Source: Pseudomonadota bacterium (GTDB lineage: Bacteria > Pseudomonadota > Gammaproteobacteria > Steroidobacterales > Steroidobacteraceae). Taken from it: a stretch of DNA of 24,820 nt. The stretch's first letter is position 1. Each line of letters starts with the position of its first letter. Where the stretch lies: the NCBI GenBank assembly GCA_021780395.1, contig JAJXYU010000230.1, positions 1-24,820 of the forward strand, read 5' to 3'. This document shows positions 1-7,342 of the stretch, one piece after another. The notes beneath the pieces were generated by a model. It made no database searches, had not been told where the DNA came from, and saw only the letters and a list, made by a program, of their open reading frames with translations. The translations under genes and the position numbers were made by a program.

Positions 1-1445
1 GGCGAGCCGATCACCCGGCCGCCGAAGCCCTGTTCCTGATCCCGTTGGACGTTCCCGAAGCTGCCGTTGTTGAAGACCACCGCGACCACGCCGATCCGGT
101 ACTGCGCGGCGGTCGCGAGCTCCTGCACGCCGAACAGGAATCCGCCGTCGCCGGAAATCGACAGCACCGGGCGGTCGGGATGCGCGACCTTCACTCCGAG
201 CGCGGTCGAATAGCCGAAGCCGAGCGTGCCTTGATGCCCGCTCGACACGAACGTCCTCGGCTCGTAGACCGGGAAGCCGAACAGCGAGGCGAACCCGCTC
301 TGACAGATCTCGTCGACGAAGAACCCGTTCCGCGGCAGCACCGCGCGCATCGCGTCGAGAAATCGCAGATGCGGCCCGAGCGTCGCGACCTCCTCGCGCA
401 CGCGCGCCTTCAAGGCCGCGAACTCCTCGTGGCGGGACGGTCGCGCCGCGCCGATCCGCCGCAGGCGCTCGACGAGATCGCGCGTCGCGCGACGGGCGTC
501 GCCGACGATCCCGACCGTCGGTCGCAGCTTCGGCAATTGGGCGGGATCGATCTCGATCAGCACCAGCGGGACGCTGCGCGGCGTCGCGTGCCACCGGAAC
601 CACACGAGCTCGAGTCGCGTGCCGATTCCGATCAGCACGTCGGTCTCGGGCCAGCGCCGATAGCCGGCGACGCAATGGAATCCGAGCGGATGATCGTCGG
701 CGACGATACCGCGGCCACCCCGCAGGCTCACGACCGGCGCCTGCAGCCGCTCGGCGAGATCCAGGACTTCCGCGCCGGCGTGCTGCGCGCCGCTACCGAC
801 CATGATCATCGGGTGGCGCGCACCCGCGATCAGCTCGGCCGCCGCCGCGAGGGCCTCCGGATCGGCCTCGTTCGGCGCTTCGACCGCCGCCGGCCGCGGC
901 GGACCGACCGGTGCCGACGCGGTGAACACGTCCCAGGGCATCTCGAGGGCGACGGGCCGCGGCCGACCGCTGCGCATCTGGTGGAACGCCTCGGCAACGA
1001 GTGCAGGGGCCTGGCTCGGATGCTCGACGCGGGCCGCCCACTTCGTCAGGCTGCGCAAGGTCGCCAGTTGATCCGGGAGTTCGTGCAGGTGGCCCTTGCC
1101 GCTGCCGAGGTGGGCCGAGGGAACCTGGCCGGTCAGGCACAGGACCGGTGCGCTCGCGCCATACGCGGTGCAGATCGCCGCGCCGGTGTTGAGGACCCCC
1201 GGGCCCGGGACCACGGTGAACACGCCCGGCCGGCCGGTCGTGCGCGCGTAGCCGTAAGCCATGTACCCGGTCGCCTGTTCGTGGCGCGGACCGATCGTGC
1301 GAATCGCGCCGTTCGTCCGGTACAACGCGTCGAACAGCCCGTACGTCTGCACCCCGGGAATGCCGAACACCGTATCGACTTCGTGCGCCCGCAGGGACTC
1401 GACCAGCGCGTCGCCGCCGGTGATTCGCCGGGTGATCGAGTTCAT
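1..1445 (-). CDS. Thiamine-diphosphate-dependent acetolactate synthase-like enzyme (3' end outside window)
   Basis: This is a three-domain ThDP enzyme of the acetolactate synthase / benzoylformate decarboxylase type, cytosolic, acting on 2-keto acids; the substrate cannot be told from the sequence. The N-terminal Pyr domain carries the catalytic glutamate E56 in RHEQATGYMAYGYAR. The C-terminal PP domain shows the ThDP/Mg motif GDG at 432-434, followed 24 residues later by N459-N460. The first 481 residues are present; family members have about 540-600, so only the C-terminus is missing. The ATG at 1445 is preceded by GAAGGA about 7 nt upstream. An 88-nt gap separates it from ubiV and holds a 21-nt palindrome and a TATGAT box, so it probably has its own promoter. 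Catabolic decarboxylase or carboligase roles are as likely as branched-chain amino-acid synthesis. The ThDP family is sure; the function is not. Confidence 0.9.
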   Translation of the reverse strand, partial: MNSITRRITGGDALVESLRAHEVDTVFGIPGVQTYGLFDALYRTNGAIRTIGPRHEQATGYMAYGYARTTGRPGVFTVVPGPGVLNTGAAICTAYGASAPVLCLTGQVPSAHLGSGKGHLHELPDQLATLRSLTKWAARVEHPSQAPALVAEAFHQMRSGRPRPVALEMPWDVFTASAPVGPPRPAAVEAPNEADPEALAAAAELIAGARHPMIMVGSGAQHAGAEVLDLAERLQAPVVSLRGGRGIVADDHPLGFHCVAGYRRWPETDVLIGIGTRLELVWFRWHATPRSVPLVLIEIDPAQLPKLRPTVGIVGDARRATRDLVERLRRIGAARPSRHEEFAALKARVREEVATLGPHLRFLDAMRAVLPRNGFFVDEICQSGFASLFGFPVYEPRTFVSSGHQGTLGFGYSTALGVKVAHPDRPVLSISGDGGFLFGVQELATAAQYRIGVVAVVFNNGSFGNVQRDQEQGFGGRVIGS

Positions 1446-1492
1446 CGCCGCGTCCTTCGCTCCGCACGCCGCTGCCGGCGATCGTGCGGAGG

Positions 1493-1498
1493 ATCATA
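1493..1498 (-). promoter_or_regulatory. Candidate -10 box (TATGAT) for the ThDP-enzyme gene
   Basis: On the minus strand the hexamer TATGAT matches the sigma-70 -10 consensus at five of six positions. It would start transcription near 1486, about 40 nt before the ATG at 1445. No good -35 hexamer is found at 16-18 nt; that place is taken by the palindrome at 1502-1522. This would fit an activator-dependent or repressor-controlled promoter. Confidence 0.35.
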
Positions 1499-1501
1499 CC
1501 G

Positions 1502-1522
1502 CGATCCTTCGACGAAGGATCG
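1502..1522. promoter_or_regulatory. 21-nt perfect palindrome, operator or terminator candidate
   Basis: Two 10-bp arms, CGATCCTTCG (1502-1511) and CGAAGGATCG (1513-1522), are exact reverse complements around one central base. The element lies in the 88-nt gap between the ubiV stop and the ThDP-enzyme start, at the -35 position relative to TATGAT. A dyad this tight suits a dimeric repressor or activator. As RNA it could also form an 8-bp stem with a 5-nt loop that ends ubiTUV transcription, but no U-tract follows. Confidence 0.5.
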
Positions 1523-1533
1523 GGGCGGCGAGG

Positions 1534-2433
1534 TCAACTCCAGGTCATGCCCGCGTGGCCGCGGACGAAGCCGTTGATCAGCGGCCGCCCGGCGAGCATC
1601 GCGCGCAGTTCGGCGGCGACCGCGGCCGGCTCGCGCTGGCGATCCAGGAGTTCGCGGTAGCGCGTGGCGACGCGCACCATGTCGAGATCGTGCGGCGAGA
1701 GTCGGAAATAGCCGACGCCGGATTCGCGCAGGCGCTCGATCTCGTCGAGGAGGACCCCGTACCCGTACGACAGGGTCTGCGTTCCGTTGATCGTGAGCAC
1801 GTCCTCGCCGGCCATGCTGGTCGCGGTCAGACCGTCCGCATCGAGACCGCAGACGAGCTGGCAATGGTCCTTCGACAGGTTGTGCGATCGCGCGTGATAG
1901 CAGCGCATCGCGACCGACAGCGGCTGGCGCCCGAACGCCTGGACCTCGATCGCGGTCGCGCCCGCACCCGCTGCGATCGTGCGGATCGAGGCCTCGGGCA
2001 GTTCCACCGGCAACGCGATGCGGATCGCGCCCTGCGAGGCGAGGACGTCGCGCGTGCGCTCGTTGATCACGTTGATGTACGGCCCGACCACGTGCGGGGC
2101 GCCGGCGAGCACGTCGAGGCAGGCGACGTCGTTCGCCTCGACGAGGAGCCCGTGCTCGGCGCTCTCGCGCAAGCGGCGGACCTCGCGCGGCGTGGTCACG
2201 AGCGCGAGCGTCGAATGCACGACCGTCTTGCCCGCCGCCTGCAGGCGACGCACCGCCTCGTCGAGATACGGGTCGAACGCGCTTTCGCGCTTCGAGCACA
2301 CGACCTCGCCGAGATACACGGTGTCGACCGGCGCTTCATCGGCGATGCGAAGATAGAAGTCCCGACGCTTCGCCGCGGGCCAATGGAACAACAAGGGCCC
2401 GAGCGTCAGCCGGGCCGGCGCGATCGCGCTCAT
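1534..2433 (-). CDS. ubiV: UbiV, O2-independent ubiquinone biosynthesis U32-family [4Fe-4S] protein
   Basis: UbiV and UbiU form the [4Fe-4S] complex needed for ring hydroxylation of the ubiquinone precursor when oxygen is absent, which is established for the E. coli proteins. This 299-aa protein has the peptidase-U32-type barrel and four cysteines, C46, C178, C191 and C195. The +13/+4 spacing of the last three is the UbiV cluster pattern. I chose the ATG at 2433. It overlaps the ubiU stop as ATGA, and GGAAGG lies about 7 nt upstream. The alternative ATG at 2439 would leave almost no spacing. It is the third gene of ubiT-ubiU-ubiV, presumably co-translated with ubiU. No true protease activity is expected despite the family name. 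Confidence 0.93.
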   Translation of the reverse strand: MSAIAPARLTLGPLLFHWPAAKRRDFYLRIADEAPVDTVYLGEVVCSKRESAFDPYLDEAVRRLQAAGKTVVHSTLALVTTPREVRRLRESAEHGLLVEANDVACLDVLAGAPHVVGPYINVINERTRDVLASQGAIRIALPVELPEASIRTIAAGAGATAIEVQAFGRQPLSVAMRCYHARSHNLSKDHCQLVCGLDADGLTATSMAGEDVLTINGTQTLSYGYGVLLDEIERLRESGVGYFRLSPHDLDMVRVATRYRELLDRQREPAAVAAELRAMLAGRPLINGFVRGHAGMTWS

Positions 2434-3428
2434 TTCCATCCCTTCCGGTACGCGCCGAAGGTCTCCCGCCCACCCTCAGCCTCCTGGCGCAGCGTCGACA
2501 GCAGCGGCTCGACCGCGTGGCCACGGGCGAGCGCATCGAGCGCCTGACGAAAGGTGCCGACCACCTGCGTCACGTACGCGCGGCTGCGCTGACGCCCCTC
2601 GATCTTCAGGGCGGTGACACCCGCGGCGCGCAACTCCGGCAGGATCGCGAGCGCGTTCAGTGCGACCGGCTCCTCGAACAGGTACGAGGCGCGTCCGTGC
2701 GTGAGGTAGCGACCCTTGCAGGGCGTCGGGTACGCGGCGGGCTCGCCCGGCGCGAACGCGTTCAGCGTGACCGGTCCGAGCTTCGACAGCACCCGGCCGT
2801 CGCTCTCGACGTAGCTCACGTGGTTCGCGGGCGCACAGGCGCCCTCGCTGGTCGGCGACACGCCGCACAGATAGGACGACAGGAAGCAGCGCCCCTCGGA
2901 CATCGGACCCACGCTGCCGAATGCGAACACTTCCGTCTCGATCCCGGTCTCCTCGACGAGGGCGCTCACCTCGTCGATCGACAGCACGCGCGGCAGCACG
3001 ACGCGCTTGACGCCGAAGTGGTCGCGGTAATAGCGAATCGACGGCGCGTTCGCGGCCGACGCCTGCACGGACAGGTGGCGGCGCAGCTGCGGATGGGTGC
3101 GCGTCGCATAGTCGAGCAGACCGATGTCGGCCAGGATCACCGCGTCGGCGCCGGCGTCGGCGGCTCGATCGACCGCGAGGCACCAGGGGCCCGTGTCGCC
3201 GGCGGGCGGGAAGGTATTGATCGCGACGAGCACCTTGCAGCCGCGGCCGTGCGCATACGCGATCCCTTCGGCGAGTTCCTCCGGATCGAAGTTGAGCCCC
3301 GGATAGTTGCGCGCATTGGTGCGATCGCGAAAGCCGCAGTAGACGCTGTCCGCGCCCGCATCGACCGCGGCCCGCAGCGCCGCCGGCGTGCCCGCTGGAC
3401 ACACGAGTTCGAGGGTTCCCGCGCTCAT
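2430..3428 (-). CDS. ubiU: UbiU, O2-independent ubiquinone biosynthesis U32-family [4Fe-4S] protein
   Basis: This is the partner of UbiV in anaerobic ubiquinone hydroxylation, cytosolic, 332 aa, matching the usual UbiU length. It opens with the U32 signature ELVCPAGTPAALRAAVDAGAD and YCGFRDRTNARNYPGLNF. Four clustered cysteines, C181, C188, C198 and C237, lie in GRCFLSSYLCGVSPTSEGAC and PTPCKGRY and are the expected iron-sulfur ligands. The ATG at 3428 overlaps the ubiT stop as ATGA, and its own TGA overlaps the preferred ubiV ATG. The three proteins are therefore likely made in a fixed ratio by translational coupling. A collagenase-like U32 protease or an RlhA-type RNA hydroxylase is an alternative family role, but the ubiT and ubiV neighbours argue against it. 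Confidence 0.94.
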   Translation of the reverse strand: MSAGTLELVCPAGTPAALRAAVDAGADSVYCGFRDRTNARNYPGLNFDPEELAEGIAYAHGRGCKVLVAINTFPPAGDTGPWCLAVDRAADAGADAVILADIGLLDYATRTHPQLRRHLSVQASAANAPSIRYYRDHFGVKRVVLPRVLSIDEVSALVEETGIETEVFAFGSVGPMSEGRCFLSSYLCGVSPTSEGACAPANHVSYVESDGRVLSKLGPVTLNAFAPGEPAAYPTPCKGRYLTHGRASYLFEEPVALNALAILPELRAAGVTALKIEGRQRSRAYVTQVVGTFRQALDALARGHAVEPLLSTLRQEAEGGRETFGAYRKGWK

Positions 3429-4165
3429 GCCGACTTCTCGTCGCGACGCTTCTGCCGTGCCTCGAACTGCGCGAGGCGCGCGGTCAGGGCAGCGATCTCG
3501 GACCGATGCCGGTCGATCTCGGCGCGGAACATCGCGCTCGCGTCCTGCTCCCGCGGATGCAGTACCCGGTGCGCGGCCGAGACGCGCTCGAGGAGCGCTT
3601 CGACCCAGCCGTTGAGCCGCCGGGCGATCGCCCGCGACGCGGGTGCGAACCGTCCGAGCACGCGCGCGAGCTCGTCGGCGAGCAGGAGCGGTTCCCGATC
3701 GAGCACGTTGCGCAGGCCGACGACCACGGCGGTGTTGCCGGAGACGATCAGGTCGCGGCGGAAGAACAGGGAATCGCTGTCGATCCGTCCCTCGAGCAGG
3801 TCCACGAGCACGCGGGTACTCGCACGGATCGTCGCATCCGCGCCGTGCGCCTCGCGCGCGATCACGCCGAGCCGCGCCGGCTCGCGCCCGAACGCGAGCG
3901 CGAAGCCGTACGGCAGGTCGTTCGGGATCACGTGCACGACCGCCGGGTCGAGCGCGAGGAGATTGCGGGGCAAGCGGGGATGCGCTCGCTCGACACTGCG
4001 CAGCACGGCCACGGCGACCGCGTGCGCGACCGAACGCGGCAGCCAGATCGCACCGAACTGCAGCAGCGCGAGCGGTGTGCCGTCGGCCTCGATCGCCGTC
4101 GCCGGCGCGCCCGCCAGGACCGGCAGCGCGTGACCGAGGTCCTCGAGATCTTGATGAGTCTGCAT
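3425..4165 (-). CDS. ubiT: UbiT, SCP2-domain lipid-binding protein of anaerobic ubiquinone synthesis
   Basis: UbiT is the accessory factor that binds hydrophobic ubiquinone intermediates under anaerobic conditions, replacing UbiJ. An SCP2 fold spans roughly residues 65-165, with the typical stretch LLEGRIDSDSLFFRRDL followed by VSGNTAVVVGLRNVLD. The protein has 246 aa from the ATG at 4165; E. coli UbiT has about 174. The extra length includes a C-terminal charged helix (about 205-240) with heptad-like leucines, which looks like a coiled coil and recalls UbiJ. A TTG at 4195 in the same frame would add 10 residues, but neither start has a strong ribosome site; the ATG is preferred. It heads the ubiTUV operon. 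I looked for an FNR-type box (TTGAT-N4-ATCAA) upstream and found none. Confidence 0.87.
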   Translation of the reverse strand: MQTHQDLEDLGHALPVLAGAPATAIEADGTPLALLQFGAIWLPRSVAHAVAVAVLRSVERAHPRLPRNLLALDPAVVHVIPNDLPYGFALAFGREPARLGVIAREAHGADATIRASTRVLVDLLEGRIDSDSLFFRRDLIVSGNTAVVVGLRNVLDREPLLLADELARVLGRFAPASRAIARRLNGWVEALLERVSAAHRVLHPREQDASAMFRAEIDRHRSEIAALTARLAQFEARQKRRDEKSA

Positions 4166-4244
4166 AGATCCGACGCAGTATGCCGGGTCGGACAATCCCG
4201 AAACTGACGGCGCGCAGATTGCGACGGCGCCGGCCGACTTATCG

Positions 4245-4282
4245 TTGGCGGTTGGCGTTCGCTGCCCTCGACCGGTTAGGAT
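4245..4282 (+). promoter_or_regulatory. Weak candidate promoter for the S10 carboxypeptidase
   Basis: TTGGCG at 4252-4257 could be a -35 box and TTAGGA at 4276-4281 a -10 box with 18 nt between. A seven-base direct repeat, GTTGGCG at 4244-4250 and 4251-4257, covers the -35. The match is modest and the region is also divergent from ubiT, so this is only a suggestion. Confidence 0.2.
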
Positions 4283-4308
4283 CGGGTCCTCTCACCCGGA
4301 GGACGCCG

Positions 4309-5895
4309 ATGCGTGCTCATCGTACCGTAGTGATGTCGCTCGCCGTCGGCCTCGCGAGCGCAGCCGCGTGGGCCGCCCCGGCGAGCGCGCCGAACCCGCC
4401 GGCGACGGCGGCCGCGAAACCGGCGCCGGCGCCGGTGCCGAAGCCCCGCACCGTCGTCACCCATCACGTCGCCGAGATCGGCGGCCAGCGGATCGCGTAC
4501 ACGGCGACCGCGGGCACACTGCTGCTCTACGACGCGAAGCACCACGCGACCGCGAGCGTGTTCTACGTCGCGTACACGCGGGACGGCGGCGACCCGACCC
4601 GCCGGCCGATCACGTTCGCCTACAACGGCGGACCCGGCTTCGCCTCGGCACTCGTCGACGTCGGCGGGTTCGGGCCACGACGGATCGATTGGCCCGCACC
4701 CGGTGATGCGGCCGCGATGCAGCCGCCGTATCGACTCGTCGACAATCCCGACAGCCTGCTCGGCCGCACGGACCTCGTGTTCATCGATGCGATCGGCACC
4801 GGCTACAGCCGGCTCGTCGGCAAGGGAACGCCGAAGCTGTTCTACGGGATCGACGGCGACGCGCAGGCGTTCGCGCAGTTCATCGAGCGCTATGCGACCG
4901 AGAACCGCCGCTGGAACTCGCCGAAGTTCCTGCTCGGCGAAAGCTACGGCACGACGCGCTCCGCGGTGCTCGCCGAGGACCTCGTACGGCGGGGGGTCTA
5001 CGTGAACGGCGTGATCCTGTGCTCCACGGTGCTGGATTTCGCGACGATCAACTTCACCGCCGGGAACGACCTGCCGTTCGCGCTGTATCTGCCGTCGTAC
5101 GCGGCGGTCGCCTGGTACCACCACCGGTTGCCGGCCGGGGAGACCCTCACGCAAGCGGTGGACGCCGCGCGCGCGTACGCGGGCACGGATTACCTGCAGG
5201 CGCTGTTCGCGGGCTCGACGCTCCCGGCCGCGGATCGGGCCCGGGTCGCGAGCCGTCTCGCGACGCTCACGGGCGTGCCGGCGACGCTGTGGGAACGGGC
5301 GAACCTGCGGATCACGCTGCCGGTGTTCATGCGGCGCCTGCTCGGCCCGAACGGCCCGATGACCGGCCGATTCGACGCGCGCTTCACCTCGCCGGAACTG
5401 CAGCCGCTGTCGCCGACCCCGGGCGCGAGCGCCGCCGGCGCGTCGACGACCGCGATCTGGGGGGCGCTGACCGCGAGCTTCGACGCGTACCTGCGCGACG
5501 ACCTGGGCTACCACAGCGACCGCCCCTACGTGCAGTCGAGCAACACGGTGTTCAAGGCGTGGAACTGGACCTATCGATCGCCGCTCAACGCGCTCGGCAG
5601 CGGCGTCGGCAACCTGAAGTCGCGCAACGTCTCGCCGGCGCTCGCCCGCGCGATGGCCAACGACCCGGGAATGCAGGTCCTGTTCAACAACGGCTACTTC
5701 GACATGGCGACGCCGTTCTTCGCGACCGACTACACGATCGAGCACCTCGGCCTCGGCCCCGGCGCGCTCGCCCGGATCCACGAGGCGTATTACCCGGTCG
5801 GTCACATGCTGTACGTGAACCCGTCCGTCGAGCCCGCGCTCGCGCACACGATCGACGAGTTCATCGCGCAGGCCGCCCCGCGCGCAGCGCGCTGA
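4309..5895 (+). CDS. Exported S10-family serine carboxypeptidase
   Basis: This is a serine carboxypeptidase-type alpha/beta-hydrolase expected to trim peptides from the C-terminus in the periplasm or outside the cell. The 528-aa product begins with a signal peptide (MRAHRTVVMSLAVGLASAAAWA, cut near AWA|AP), then an Ala/Pro-rich linker to about residue 45. The S10 features are clear: oxyanion stretch FAYNGGPGFAS, nucleophile S212 in GESYG, D465 in NNGYFDMATPF and H499 in YYPVGHMLYV. The ATG at 4309 has GGAGGA at 4298-4303. It is a single gene, divergent from ubiT and convergent with the DUF3422 gene. Longer in-frame starts back to 4180 would bury the signal peptide and lack a ribosome site. 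Family sure, substrate unknown. Confidence 0.92.
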   Translation: MRAHRTVVMSLAVGLASAAAWAAPASAPNPPATAAAKPAPAPVPKPRTVVTHHVAEIGGQRIAYTATAGTLLLYDAKHHATASVFYVAYTRDGGDPTRRPITFAYNGGPGFASALVDVGGFGPRRIDWPAPGDAAAMQPPYRLVDNPDSLLGRTDLVFIDAIGTGYSRLVGKGTPKLFYGIDGDAQAFAQFIERYATENRRWNSPKFLLGESYGTTRSAVLAEDLVRRGVYVNGVILCSTVLDFATINFTAGNDLPFALYLPSYAAVAWYHHRLPAGETLTQAVDAARAYAGTDYLQALFAGSTLPAADRARVASRLATLTGVPATLWERANLRITLPVFMRRLLGPNGPMTGRFDARFTSPELQPLSPTPGASAAGASTTAIWGALTASFDAYLRDDLGYHSDRPYVQSSNTVFKAWNWTYRSPLNALGSGVGNLKSRNVSPALARAMANDPGMQVLFNNGYFDMATPFFATDYTIEHLGLGPGALARIHEAYYPVGHMLYVNPSVEPALAHTIDEFIAQAAPRAAR

Positions 5896-5904
5896 CCGCG
5901 CGAC

Positions 5905-5930
5905 CCGGCGGCGGCGCGCGGCGCCGCCGG
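5905..5930. terminator. GC-rich hairpin between convergent genes, probable bidirectional terminator
   Basis: Arms CCGGCGGCG (5905-5913) and CGCCGCCGG (5922-5930) pair perfectly over 9 bp, all G-C, around an 8-nt loop. It fills the 45-nt gap between the stop codons of the S10 peptidase and the DUF3422 gene. There is no T-tract on either side, so it may act as a stalling or 3'-end-protecting hairpin rather than a textbook intrinsic terminator. Confidence 0.55.
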
Positions 5931-5940
5931 CACCCGGCGT

Positions 5941-7224
5941 TCATTCCTCCTTGTGCGCGATCGCGCGCCGGATCCGGTGGATGCCGACCGCCGCGAGTCC
6001 GGCGACGATCGGAATGCTGAGGCCCATCACGAGTTCAGGTGGCACGCGGTAGCCCAGCGCGTCGAAGCCGCTGACCGCGTGGCCGATCAGGCCGACGACG
6101 TAGTACGTGATCGCGGCGACCGACAGCCCTTCGACCGTCTGCTGCAGCCGCAATTGCGCCCTGCTGCGTCGATCCATCGATTCGAGCAGCGCCTGGTTCT
6201 GCCGCTCGCGGGTGATGCTCACGTGGGTCGCAAGCAACTGGTTCGCACGCCCGACTCGCCGCGACAGCGCCTCCTGGCGGGAAGCCGCGGTGCGACAGGT
6301 GTTCATCGCCGGCGCGAGGCGCCGCTCGGTGAATTCACCGAAGGTCTGCAGCCCCGGTATCCGGCGTTCCCGCAGCTCGCCGATCCGGCGTTGCACGATC
6401 TCGTAGTACGCCGCCGCCGCGGAGAACCGGTATTCGGCGTCCGCGGTCCGGCTGTGGATCTGCGCTTCGAGCCAGGTCAAGCGATCGAGCAGCGCCGCTT
6501 CGTCCTCGTGCCCGGCGCTCTCGAGCACCGCGGTCACCTGCGAGAGCTCCCGGTCGCAGTCGGTGAAGAACGGGCTCAAGTCCCGCGCGACCGGCAAGGC
6601 GAGCAGCGCCATCATCCGATACGTATCGATCTCGAGCACGCGCTGCACGATCCGGCCGGCTTGCCGCGGCGAGGTGCGGCGATCGAGCACCAGGAACCGG
6701 CTGAAGCCGTCGCTGCGGATCCGGAAATCGGTCAGTGCGATCGCCGCGTCGTCGCCGACGCCCGAGCCGATGAGCGCGTTGCCCTCGAACCACCGGGCGG
6801 CGACCGCATCGTAGTCCGCGGTGTCGGGCGCGTCCGCGATCAAGGCGCCGTGCGCCGCGACGATCACGCGGCCAGGCAACGCACGCACGAAATCCGGGGG
6901 AACGGCCTCGAGCGCGGGTGGCTCGAACGGCTCCGGTCCGGCCACCGGGGCGACGAACGTGTAGCGCGCGAACTCCCCGTGGCGCTCGAAGCGCAACGTG
7001 AAGGCGCCGAGGTCGGCGGCGAAATGGGTCGCCCGCGCGCTCGGCGCGATGGCACCGTGACGTGCGGCCAGCTCGCGGACGAGGCGCCATTCCTCGTCGC
7101 GATGACTCGGCGGCGCCAACAGCGCGAGATAGCTGATGCGAGCCGGCGCTCGCAGCGCGCCGGCCGGCCGAGCGTGGACCTCGTCGTTGAGTTCGCGTCG
7201 CTGCGGATGGCTCTCGGAAATCAT
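5941..7224 (-). CDS. DUF3422 family membrane-anchored protein
   Basis: The product is a 427-aa protein of the DUF3422 family, widespread in proteobacteria and without a known function. The N-terminus holds the family stretch RELNDEVHARPAGALRAPARISYLALL. A long soluble region follows, with helical, charged segments in the last third (IVQRRIGELRERRIPGLQTFGEFTERRLAPAM and RRSRAQLRLQQTVEGLS). Two C-terminal transmembrane helices close it (about SVAAITYYVVGLIGHAV and PPELVMGLSIPIVAGLAAVGI), ending in a basic tail. The soluble part would sit in the cytoplasm if no signal acts at the N-terminus. The ATG at 7224 was chosen because family similarity begins exactly there; longer in-frame extension to 7491 runs through the promoter region. 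The ribosome site is weak (GGAG about 11 nt upstream). Confidence 0.85.
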   Translation of the reverse strand: MISESHPQRRELNDEVHARPAGALRAPARISYLALLAPPSHRDEEWRLVRELAARHGAIAPSARATHFAADLGAFTLRFERHGEFARYTFVAPVAGPEPFEPPALEAVPPDFVRALPGRVIVAAHGALIADAPDTADYDAVAARWFEGNALIGSGVGDDAAIALTDFRIRSDGFSRFLVLDRRTSPRQAGRIVQRVLEIDTYRMMALLALPVARDLSPFFTDCDRELSQVTAVLESAGHEDEAALLDRLTWLEAQIHSRTADAEYRFSAAAAYYEIVQRRIGELRERRIPGLQTFGEFTERRLAPAMNTCRTAASRQEALSRRVGRANQLLATHVSITRERQNQALLESMDRRSRAQLRLQQTVEGLSVAAITYYVVGLIGHAVSGFDALGYRVPPELVMGLSIPIVAGLAAVGIHRIRRAIAHKEE

Positions 7225-7250
7225 CGTGGGTCCGCTCCGGGCGATGCGTG

Positions 7251-7256
7251 ATGATA
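7251..7256 (-). promoter_or_regulatory. Candidate -10 box (TATCAT) for the DUF3422 gene
   Basis: TATCAT on the minus strand matches the -10 consensus at five of six bases and would give a leader of about 20 nt before the ATG at 7224. No recognisable -35 box sits 17 nt further upstream. Confidence 0.3.
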
Positions 7257-7277
7257 GACCGAAAACACGCCCGTTCG

Positions 7278-7306
7278 GGACCGATGGTGTATCCTTCGAT
7301 CGGTCC
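7278..7306. repeat. Inverted repeat in the divergent promoter region
   Basis: GGACCGAT (7278-7285) and ATCGGTCC (7299-7306) are perfect inverted copies with a 13-nt spacer. The element is in the 118-nt gap between the divergent DUF3422 and methyltransferase genes. The spacer contains a TATCCT that could be part of a promoter for the plus-strand operon. It could bind a dimeric regulator or form a leader hairpin. Confidence 0.4.
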
Positions 7307-7342
7307 GCGGCACTGCCTTGCCGGCCACCTCGGGAGCCTGCC

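Noticed and set aside
45..1577. A 510-codon open frame on the plus strand
   Set aside because: It is antisense to the ThDP-enzyme gene, has Arg/Ala/His-rich composition typical of GC-rich shadow frames, and shows no domain.
4140..4308. FNR/ANR box for ubiT
   Set aside because: TTGAT occurs near 4151 but inside the coding region and without the matching ATCAA half; no other candidate was found.
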